DNA of 64,000 nucleotides from Nocardioides sp. HDW12B (GTDB taxonomy: Bacteria > Actinomycetota > Actinomycetes > Propionibacteriales > Nocardioidaceae): the NCBI RefSeq assembly GCF_011299595.1, contig NZ_CP049867.1, forward strand, positions 3,100,001-3,164,000, written 5' to 3'. Within the stretch, counting starts at the first letter, position 1. Each line of letters opens with the position of its first letter. The notes under the pieces are model-generated. The model saw only the letters and a list, made by a program, of their open reading frames with translations, was not told the origin of the DNA and searched no databases. A program made the translations under genes and the position numbers. This document shows positions 1-7,699 of this stretch, piece after piece.

Positions 1-1457
1 CTACGAATGAAGCCGTCTGCTCCACTACGGCGCAGCCACGACTTGATCGTTGCGCTGTCTGATGGATCGAGCGAACCGAGGCCCGGGAGCCTCTGCAGCA
101 CATCGAGCTTGGTCAAGACGATCGCCAAGCTCTTGGAGCCGAGCCGCACGTCTTCAGCACGTAAGCGGTCCACGACGCTTGCATAGGAGTCCTCTGGGTC
201 GCCCTGTGCGATAGGGACTACCCCTCCCATGTTCGCCACTCGCAGTTGCTCAGTCACCTGGGGAAGCGCGAGCGGATCGAGCATGAAGAGAAGTACGTCG
301 GCTGTGTCGATGTACCCAAGGCCCTGTGACCGCTCCCAGTCGACGAAATTCTCGCCTGCAGCGTCCATCAACTGAATTTCAAGTTCCCGGCCTTTCAGTG
401 AAAGGATGAGGGGGACTCCTTCTGGCCGATCTTCCCATGCGGTCTTCGCGACGCGCTGGCCAGATGTGACCGCGGTGGCGGCGGCCTTGAGGAAGGTCTC
501 GGCCACTGGGGAAATGGGTGCGAGGGAACCCGACAGTGCCTCAATGCGGCTTTGAAGTTCCACCACCCCGCTGGACAAGAACTGCGTCTTCCCTGCCCCC
601 ACAGCACCGATGACAGGGACAGGCAGCACACGTCTCGTGCCGCTGCCCTTTGGCACGTCCTGGAGGCAAAAGGGGCAGACCGTGTCGAGATGCTTCGCGG
701 CCCCTCCGACCGTCGCAGGGATGCTCGTGCCACAGCCGCACCGCCGGCGGATGATCCCCAGTGGACCGGGCCTCACGTCGTGGTGGATCGTTGAGCAAGA
801 GGCACCGATGCATCGGTAGCTCGGCGACGTCGTGACTCGATAGCACTTGGCACACCTCAGCGTCGCCTTGCGCCGGCGTCGGATCAGTCGGTCGTAGGAG
901 CGATAAGTGAGCACCCCGCCTTGTTGGATGATGTAGACGAACCCGCCGAGAAGGCGCATGACGACGTACCACACCGACGTCGAGATCCAGGCGCCGATCG
1001 CGAAACCCGCGAAGGGTGGCAATAGAACGGCAAGCCACGCTGGCTTCGGGTCTTGATCGAAGAGCCACGAAAACGCCCCGTTAACTGTGCGCTTCCTTTG
1101 AGTCAGGACCGCGTTAGCGTCGCGTTTCGCCTGGTGTGGGTTGTAGATCGGCCATGCACGATCCCAACCGAAGTGCTTGGCCTGTCCCTTCGGTGCATCA
1201 CCTAGCACCTTTCCTGCCACGACGGCTTCCGGGGTGGCGATCTCGGGTTCCTCCGCTGCTTTGCCGCGCAGCACTCGAGCAGGCAGTACGACGCCCGCTA
1301 GGGCGCCGATGGCAATGCCCGCCGCGAATGCCGCGATCCAGAACACGAGAACCCATGCGAAGACTCGCGCTAGAGCGGCAGCCACTACCCAGAGGGCAAA
1401 TCCAATGGCAGCGATCGCTGCCATGATCATCAGAAACCAACCCGCGAGTTCTTCCAT
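1..1457 (-). CDS. Membrane-anchored zinc-ribbon GTPase (double-GTPase 2-like), 3' end cut by window
   Basis: Last visible gene of the leftward operon; 485 codons are present and it runs off the window. ATG at 1457 lies 2 nt after the stop of the GAP1-like gene. Residues 7-58 form a hydrophobic hairpin and about 140-177 a second membrane segment. Cysteine pairs follow (C202/C205, C216/C221, C240/C242, C261/C264), forming zinc ribbons. A GTPase core follows: P-loop GAVGAGKT at 284-291, Walker B DAAGE at 365-369, and TKLD at 449-452 as the guanine-specificity motif. The order matches the double-GTPase 2 family of GTPase/GAP1 conflict systems. I infer a membrane-bound switch; the effector step is unknown. 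Confidence 0.8.
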   Translation of the reverse strand, partial: MEELAGWFLMIMAAIAAIGFALWVVAAALARVFAWVLVFWIAAFAAGIAIGALAGVVLPARVLRGKAAEEPEIATPEAVVAGKVLGDAPKGQAKHFGWDRAWPIYNPHQAKRDANAVLTQRKRTVNGAFSWLFDQDPKPAWLAVLLPPFAGFAIGAWISTSVWYVVMRLLGGFVYIIQQGGVLTYRSYDRLIRRRRKATLRCAKCYRVTTSPSYRCIGASCSTIHHDVRPGPLGIIRRRCGCGTSIPATVGGAAKHLDTVCPFCLQDVPKGSGTRRVLPVPVIGAVGAGKTQFLSSGVVELQSRIEALSGSLAPISPVAETFLKAAATAVTSGQRVAKTAWEDRPEGVPLILSLKGRELEIQLMDAAGENFVDWERSQGLGYIDTADVLLFMLDPLALPQVTEQLRVANMGGVVPIAQGDPEDSYASVVDRLRAEDVRLGSKSLAIVLTKLDVLQRLPGLGSLDPSDSATIKSWLRRSGADGFIR

Positions 1458-1459
1458 CG

Positions 1460-3832
1460 CTATTCCCCCTTGTTCCGGCGGAACGGCCCGCCCAGCCTGC
1501 GCTTGCCCCCGTACGGACTAGCTTGGTGCCGCACGTACTTGTCCATCTCGCTCTTCAGATGCGGTTGCATCCTCGCCGTCGCCACCAGCTCTGGCTTGGC
1601 TAAGAAGATCTCCGCAAGTGCGTCCTCCGCTGCTGCCGCCACTCGCTCATCTGGATCGGTGCGAAGGCTGAGGCCGTGGTCGATGGCACGCATAACATGT
1701 TTGGTCGCTGCCAGATCGAGGATCGACGTACGGATCGCTTCTGGTCCCCACGGGTCAGCGGCCCGTAGCAGCTTCTCGACCTCCTCGGAGTTCGAGGAGT
1801 TGAGCAGCAGCCAGCCGACATCGGAGAGGAGGAATGGTGTCAGTCGTCCCAAGTAGGGAAGGCATGTGGCCATCCGAGCCGCCGATCGCATCGACACTTC
1901 GTCACGGGCTCGTCTGAACGATGTACGTGCCCGGGAGTATTCGTCCGCAAAGGCTGCCAACTCGGTGTCCGTAGATCGGCGCAGGCTATCCATCAGTGAG
2001 TGCCAGTCGCCCGATTCCGGGCTGTTGTCCGCCGTGGGGTCGCTATCGAGGACAACTCGGATGGTCGCCTTCAGAGTCGCCGCCATGTCGACCGGGAGAC
2101 CGTGATGCTTGATCCAGGTTCCCCACAGGCGAGCGTGCTTCGGCACGCTTGACCCGGCGAGCGCAACCCGCCACGCCTCACCCGGGATGCGGGTTGTAAG
2201 CCCCACCTTCTCGTCGCGGTCATCCACCGGGATGCGCGCGAGGTGGGCGGCCTTCAACCAGCCGTGCAGGCTGTCGTCGTCGGTATGGGAACCAATGAAG
2301 TCCCAATCGCCACGGAGCAAGAGCGTCAACGTCGCCTCGTTGCCTCCCTGCAAGGAGGCGACGAGGCTCTGGACGACGGCCGCCAGAACTGCGTGACCAG
2401 CCACCCAGTTTCGCCATGACGTGTTCCCGAGTGTCGGCTCCGTCACCCAGGCATCGGCGAGTCGCTGGACTGCACTGGCGAGTGACTGCTCAGCGACTGG
2501 CGCGGCAATCACCCGAGCGGCGGAGAACAATTCGGACAGCGCGTCAGCGGGCGCTGAGTTCATCAGTTCCCCGACAAATGCGCTCGCTGCTGTCCGCGAT
2601 TCGGTGGAATCCCAGCGCACCGAGGCATGTGAACCGGCGAGCTCGCGTGCGAACGGCTCGATGCTTGTGGGTGCGTCAGTCAGTGCCTCCAAAGTGGGCA
2701 CGAGCATTCCCGAGGCGAGTTCGTCGATGTCCAGGTCGTGTGCCTTCCGGATCGCGCGGCCGGCGAGGACGAACTCTTGGGCGTTGGCCGGTCCGTAGCC
2801 GAAGGTCGCTTCGCAGAGCTCCTCGGCGTAGAGAGCGAGGTCGTCTCGCAGGCCTGCGCTAGCCAACTGCTCTGTGGCCGCCATGCTTGCCTGCCAGGCG
2901 GACTGGCCAGGGATCGCGGCTTCCGGCAGTCCCACGACCCGTGCAGCGTCATTGGCGAGGTCGGCGCCAAGGCTTGACTCCCAGCGGCGGGCGATCTCGA
3001 TCGCGTTGAGCGCATCATCAGCGCCCTGTTCCAAGAACCACGATGCCCGCACACGTGCGGAATCGCTCGGCTTGATGCTGGGAAGTGAACGGCTGCTCAG
3101 ATCGAGCACATTCGCCGCACTCAGTTCATAATGACCGAAGTTCGGACTCACCCCGACGAGCGTCGCATCAGCACGCCAAGGATCGTCAACCAGTGCCCTG
3201 AACTGAAGCAGACGGGCTGCATCAGCATCGACGAAGAGTGTCCCCAATGCGATCCACTGCATCACCACGTCCAGGTCGTCGTGGATGAGGACCAGCTTCT
3301 TGGGCTCGGCGTCCACCGCTGCGTCGATCATTGTCAGGAAGTGCGGCAGAACCGTCGCTGCCCACTCGTCCGCGGTAACTAGCGCTTTGAGAGTCGCAAG
3401 CTCGAACTCAGGCTTGATCTCCAGCGGAGTGACCCACGGCTCTGATGTAGAGCTTGGGGCCTTCTCCAAGGTCCACTCGGTCGCGCCGTACAACTGCGCC
3501 GGGCGGTAGGGAACGAAGTCATCTGGGTCTGACGTGACGATCGCCTGGGTGATCTGGTTACCAGGCCGGCCGCTGTTGGTGTCGCCAGTGGACTTCCCGC
3601 GCGACAGGTAGAACCGACCTTCTTGCACCACGTAAGCACAGGTTCCCGGGTGACCAAGGGGATCGCGCTCGAGCGCCCAAGAAGGCACGACGCGGTGGAG
3701 AAGGCTCTCCCGAATCTTCTGCTGGTCAACGCCAGTAATACCTCTCGAAACGGACTGGAAGTTGAAGCCATCCACGCCGTCGATGGCTTCACTGGCGACA
3801 ACATCGGTGTAGGTCGCTACCTCGAATGCCAC
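1460..3832 (-). CDS. GTPase-associated protein 1 (GAP1)-like, 790 aa
   Basis: The N-terminus carries the pattern I recognise from GAP1-N proteins: a YTD motif at residues 8-10, GFNFQSVS at 22-29 and GRPGNQ at 88-93. The rest is a long helical region without an enzymatic motif I can name. ATG at 3832 is 1 nt after the stop of the upstream zinc-ribbon GTPase and the gene ends 2 nt before the membrane GTPase, so it sits between two GTPases in one transcript. GAP1 proteins are known as constant partners of these GTPases. Whether it activates GTP hydrolysis or scaffolds the pair is inference. No signal peptide or membrane segment is seen. Confidence 0.75.
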   Translation of the reverse strand: MAFEVATYTDVVASEAIDGVDGFNFQSVSRGITGVDQQKIRESLLHRVVPSWALERDPLGHPGTCAYVVQEGRFYLSRGKSTGDTNSGRPGNQITQAIVTSDPDDFVPYRPAQLYGATEWTLEKAPSSTSEPWVTPLEIKPEFELATLKALVTADEWAATVLPHFLTMIDAAVDAEPKKLVLIHDDLDVVMQWIALGTLFVDADAARLLQFRALVDDPWRADATLVGVSPNFGHYELSAANVLDLSSRSLPSIKPSDSARVRASWFLEQGADDALNAIEIARRWESSLGADLANDAARVVGLPEAAIPGQSAWQASMAATEQLASAGLRDDLALYAEELCEATFGYGPANAQEFVLAGRAIRKAHDLDIDELASGMLVPTLEALTDAPTSIEPFARELAGSHASVRWDSTESRTAASAFVGELMNSAPADALSELFSAARVIAAPVAEQSLASAVQRLADAWVTEPTLGNTSWRNWVAGHAVLAAVVQSLVASLQGGNEATLTLLLRGDWDFIGSHTDDDSLHGWLKAAHLARIPVDDRDEKVGLTTRIPGEAWRVALAGSSVPKHARLWGTWIKHHGLPVDMAATLKATIRVVLDSDPTADNSPESGDWHSLMDSLRRSTDTELAAFADEYSRARTSFRRARDEVSMRSAARMATCLPYLGRLTPFLLSDVGWLLLNSSNSEEVEKLLRAADPWGPEAIRTSILDLAATKHVMRAIDHGLSLRTDPDERVAAAAEDALAEIFLAKPELVATARMQPHLKSEMDKYVRHQASPYGGKRRLGGPFRRNKGE

Positions 3833-3833
3833 G

Positions 3834-5012
3834 TCAGGCTCCCGTCGACGGGATAAAGCCTCTGGTTGCCATCAGCCACAGCAGGGGCTCAGCGACTCGG
3901 TGGGGCAGCAGCCCTCGGCTGTTGACGCGGCGTGAACGGTAGTCCGGTTCGGCGCCCAGCGCAGAGGAGCCGAAGAGCCTGTAGGTCTTGTAATTATGCT
4001 CCAGTTTGCGAATCAAGCCCGCGCCACCCCACTGCTCGACGAGCGAACCAACGTGGTCATGAACCGTCTGGGACTCCGACTCGTCGAAGATCGGCCTCGA
4101 TGATGAAGGCTGTCGAAGTGGGTGGTCGGACGGAATCTGGTCGAAGAATGCGTCGATCTTCGAGATGACGACCGCGATCGGCTGCTTCACCTTCTTGTTG
4201 CGCTTGACGCCCTTGGCAGTGCGCAGAACCATCGTGATTGCATCCAGCACCGCCTCGGGGCCAGTGTCTGGGACGTCGGCCCCCTTCGTCTTGGCTCGCT
4301 CCCGATTGGCAGGGAAGCCGAAGGGGTCGAGCAAGAGGATCACTCCAGACGTTGCACCGAGGTAGACCTGGCTCAACGCCCTGTCGGGCGTCGCAAAATC
4401 CTCACCCGCGTTGTCATAGAACGAAAAGACTGTCGAAGCGGCACGCGAGATCCCCATCGGCCCCTTACGGTTGTAGCGCCAGGCGTAGACGGCAGGAGCC
4501 TTCTTCGCTCCGCCGCTGGAATCGGTCTGTGCGGGGAGAACGCCATCAGACTTCAGCATGAGCTCGCGGTTCACACGGAGGTCGCGCGCTAGTCCAGCCT
4601 TGCCACCTGGAGCGTCGATGGTCGCATCGAATCGGTCTGCGACACTCGACTGGAGTTCTGTGTCGAGTTGGGAAAGCAACACCGTCTTGCCCGAGTCACG
4701 CACTCCTACAAGCCCGAGGAGCGCCGAGTCAGATCCATACTCTGCTGGCAACAGAGAGTGGCACTCGGGGCACATCGGCGGCCCTGGGTCCGCACCACAA
4801 CTCCGGCATTGCGCGGATGCCGATCCGATCGGCGAGATCACGGGCCAGTAGGCGTCGGAGTCGTTGAAGTGCTGCTGGCGAGACGGGTCAACCTTCTTCT
4901 CGCAGGGAGACTTGCCCGCCGCGTGGCGGCCCGAACAGCGGTATGCCAACTTTCGAGGGTTGATCTCGGTGTAGCAATACGGACACGGAGCCGTTGAGTT
5001 GAAGATCGCCAT
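3834..5012 (-). CDS. Soluble zinc-ribbon TRAFAC-type GTPase (double-GTPase 2-like), 392 aa
   Basis: Two zinc-ribbon segments come first (C10/C13 with C26/C37, then C69/C72 with C81/C84). A GTPase domain follows: P-loop GVRDSGKT at 103-110, Walker B-like DNAGED at 200-205, and SKID at 284-287. There is no membrane segment, unlike the paralogue at 1-1457. The start codon overlaps the stop of the FN3-repeat gene (TAATG) and the stop is 1 nt from the GAP1 gene, so translation is probably coupled. The family is the GTPase module of bacterial conflict systems; the role as signal transducer is inferred from context. Confidence 0.8.
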   Translation of the reverse strand: MAIFNSTAPCPYCYTEINPRKLAYRCSGRHAAGKSPCEKKVDPSRQQHFNDSDAYWPVISPIGSASAQCRSCGADPGPPMCPECHSLLPAEYGSDSALLGLVGVRDSGKTVLLSQLDTELQSSVADRFDATIDAPGGKAGLARDLRVNRELMLKSDGVLPAQTDSSGGAKKAPAVYAWRYNRKGPMGISRAASTVFSFYDNAGEDFATPDRALSQVYLGATSGVILLLDPFGFPANRERAKTKGADVPDTGPEAVLDAITMVLRTAKGVKRNKKVKQPIAVVISKIDAFFDQIPSDHPLRQPSSSRPIFDESESQTVHDHVGSLVEQWGGAGLIRKLEHNYKTYRLFGSSALGAEPDYRSRRVNSRGLLPHRVAEPLLWLMATRGFIPSTGA

Positions 5013-7699
5013 TATTGGCCTCGCATCTGACTTGTCGGGGGGTCCTCGACTCGGACTCCACTGCTTGGCTCTGGGAAAACCCGCACCCAGAACGGGGCGA
5101 CGACCTTGCCCAAGTCCAGGCTGAAACTGCTGCGACCGGAGGAGAGGTCGACAACACGGCGGTCGACGACTGTGCCGTCCGAAGCGGCGTTGGGCATGAA
5201 TTTGGCCTCTTTGAGGACCGTCAGCAGCTCGGCTGTTCCCCGGAAGTGCGGCGACTCAACTGTGACCGCGACCGTTCCCTTCCCCCCGAACTTGGATCGC
5301 TTGACGGAGAGCGCGTACCTGACCGCAGGAGCAACCCCGCTCACGGGGACGGAAATGGGGGCAGACACCCACTCCTGGGAGCCCGCTCTCACCACCGTTG
5401 CGAGCGTCACCTCCCCTGCAACCTCAGATGCCGACAGCCGCACGCCGCCGTCGTCGTTGTAGGAGGTTCGGGACACCCGCCGGGTGCTCCGTCGGGTTCC
5501 CACCTGCCAGCCGACCTCGACCATGTAGTCACCCTTCGGCCATTCCCACGAGAGGCGGAGCTCGTCCCCGAACCTCTCGGACGTTGGCTTCAGGACCGAA
5601 GGCGCCGATCCCGCCACCTGCGGCGTGCCGACAAGTCCGCCGTCGCCATCGAGAGTGATCGGGACGAGGAGGCTGACGTCGGGGAGGGCATCGAACTCCC
5701 TGACGGTCTCGCCGCTTCGGCCGCTGCCCGGTCGAAGGGTCAATCGTCGCCCAGACAGGTTCGTCAGCTCAGCGCTGGTGATGCGAGTCGTTGGGGTGAC
5801 ATGAGCTGTAATCGGAAGCGCCCACAGCTCAACGGTGTAGCCGACAACAGACGACCAGCTCGCCTTGTGGCCAGCCAGGGCAGCCTCGACCCGAAGGTCG
5901 TCCACGGGCCGAATGGACCCGCGCGGCGTGGCATCAAGTTCGACTGCGGCAGACTCGCGCCTTTCGCCGCCGACAAGAAGATAAACAGCCTTCGCCGAGA
6001 ATCGGTACTTCGTACCAGTCGTCAGGCCGCCAACGGCCAACTGCCCAGGCGTGGCCGGGCGGTGTTCCTTCCGGGTGCCGTCCGGCGCCGTCTCCGTTAC
6101 GACGACTCCGGCTGCTTCCGGAGGCGTTGCCCAGGACAGCGATACGTCCGTCGTGCCTGGAGAGGCAGCGAAGTCATACGGCGCGGGAAGGACAACCGAA
6201 GTCGCGGTTGCCGGGTCGGAGTAGGACGAGCCGTCGCGGGTAGCAAACACCGAGTATCGAACCAACACGCCGATCGGCGCCTTGTCATCGCGGAACCGAG
6301 GCTGACTCAAAACGCTCGCAAGAACTTCCCCATCGGTGTGATTGGCGGGCACCGACGACTGAGTTCTCACGACGGAGTATCGGATCAAGTCGCCGCCATC
6401 AGCCGACCACGCCACCTCCAGGGCTCGGCCATCGATCCGCAACGAGAGGTTCGCCGGGGGAGGCGGCGGCAGGACGTCCCTCTTTGCACGCAGCCCGTCG
6501 TCCTGCGTATCAATCTGAAGCGCATCGCTTAGTGCCCTGGCCGCGGCACCAAAGTCCCTCTTCTTGACCGCCACCTCGTATTCGGCGACGAGCTTGGACT
6601 TCCTAGCTTCAACTCCGTCCACCTTCAACTTGGCCTGGGCCCACTCAGTGGCGTCATCCCCAGCTTGAGGTTCCAGGAAGTCCAACAGGCGCCGAGCTTC
6701 GCCGAGGTCACCCTCGGCCAGAAGATCAGCAACATCGGCCAGGCTTTGCGCTTGAGTGGACGCGGACAACTTCGCGACAAGTCTGCTTGCGTCGATCGAC
6801 CGGACCCCGCGTTTGACGAGCTCCGCGCGAACTGCGACCTTCGGCAGTCCGCGACGCAGGAGATCTTCGGTCGCATCGGCGATGGCTGCCAGCGTCAACG
6901 AGTGAATGTCGAACGCCGACTTGAGGTCAGTCAGTGCACCGAGAGCGTTCTGGGCCGCTTGGCGAGCGCGCTCCTCGACCTGCGCCTCCTGCTGCTGGAG
7001 GCGCTGCTTGGCCGCTGCTACGTCGGCTGGCTCCAACCTGCGCGCTGGGCTGCCGAAGGTCAGTTCTTCGATGACTGCAATGTCGGTCGGCTGCTCCGGT
7101 CGGAGCACCACGTCAACGATCGTTCTAAACTCCGGGAACTCGGTCACCTTCCGGATAGCGGGAGGCAGCGCCACCTTCGGTATCTCGAAATCAGGACGAA
7201 CCTCGACCCCTTGCTCGGCGAGCGCGGCCGCGAGGTCAGTCTCCGGAAGGTCGGCCAGACCCATACCGGCAGCGATCTCAGAGAGCTGTTCCGGCGTCAC
7301 GACGTCAAGGGGATGCTCCTCCGCAACCGTGTGTGCGAACTCGGCGAGTTGGCCCTTCAGCGCCTGGCCACGAGATGACGCCAGACCTGCCCAGAAACCC
7401 GGGTCGCCAACCTTGTCCTTGCCGAACAGGTCAAGCAGCTTCTTCAGCAGTCCGGCCGACGGCAGATTCTTCTGCTTATTGTACGTCATCTCTAGGCTCT
7501 TGAAATGCGCGGACAACTCAGTCGCCCCCATGCCGGGCTCTACCGCGAACAACTCCGAGGCATTGAGCCGAGCAGCCGCCGACACTCCACCTGCGCCCTG
7601 CACGTCACGAATGACCTGCTGGAGCACATCAAGGCGCGCCTTGTCCTTAGCCAGCGGGACCAAGACCGAGTTCTTGTACTTCGCAGCATCGAAACTCAT
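5012..7699 (-). CDS. FN3-repeat protein with N-terminal module shared with the neighbouring Hsp70, 895 aa
   Basis: Residues 1-312 align closely, almost without gaps for the first 130 residues, with the N-terminus of the next gene upstream (7696-10359), so one is a duplicate of the other. Residues about 315-408 are helical and TPR-like with a short coiled coil. A poly-Pro linker at about 410-415 leads to several fibronectin type III-like beta domains (about 415-505, 508-595, then two or more weaker ones to about 800). No secretion signal or membrane segment is seen, so it should be cytoplasmic. Start and stop overlap both neighbours (ATGA at 7696-7699; TAATG at 5012). A role in binding a trigger or client is a guess from architecture. 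Confidence 0.75.
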   Translation of the reverse strand: MSFDAAKYKNSVLVPLAKDKARLDVLQQVIRDVQGAGGVSAAARLNASELFAVEPGMGATELSAHFKSLEMTYNKQKNLPSAGLLKKLLDLFGKDKVGDPGFWAGLASSRGQALKGQLAEFAHTVAEEHPLDVVTPEQLSEIAAGMGLADLPETDLAAALAEQGVEVRPDFEIPKVALPPAIRKVTEFPEFRTIVDVVLRPEQPTDIAVIEELTFGSPARRLEPADVAAAKQRLQQQEAQVEERARQAAQNALGALTDLKSAFDIHSLTLAAIADATEDLLRRGLPKVAVRAELVKRGVRSIDASRLVAKLSASTQAQSLADVADLLAEGDLGEARRLLDFLEPQAGDDATEWAQAKLKVDGVEARKSKLVAEYEVAVKKRDFGAAARALSDALQIDTQDDGLRAKRDVLPPPPPANLSLRIDGRALEVAWSADGGDLIRYSVVRTQSSVPANHTDGEVLASVLSQPRFRDDKAPIGVLVRYSVFATRDGSSYSDPATATSVVLPAPYDFAASPGTTDVSLSWATPPEAAGVVVTETAPDGTRKEHRPATPGQLAVGGLTTGTKYRFSAKAVYLLVGGERRESAAVELDATPRGSIRPVDDLRVEAALAGHKASWSSVVGYTVELWALPITAHVTPTTRITSAELTNLSGRRLTLRPGSGRSGETVREFDALPDVSLLVPITLDGDGGLVGTPQVAGSAPSVLKPTSERFGDELRLSWEWPKGDYMVEVGWQVGTRRSTRRVSRTSYNDDGGVRLSASEVAGEVTLATVVRAGSQEWVSAPISVPVSGVAPAVRYALSVKRSKFGGKGTVAVTVESPHFRGTAELLTVLKEAKFMPNAASDGTVVDRRVVDLSSGRSSFSLDLGKVVAPFWVRVFPEPSSGVRVEDPPTSQMRGQ

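Noticed and set aside
541..1068. Separate 175-aa gene on the minus strand
   Set aside because: It lies inside the membrane GTPase gene, which reads open in its own frame with zinc-ribbon and P-loop motifs.
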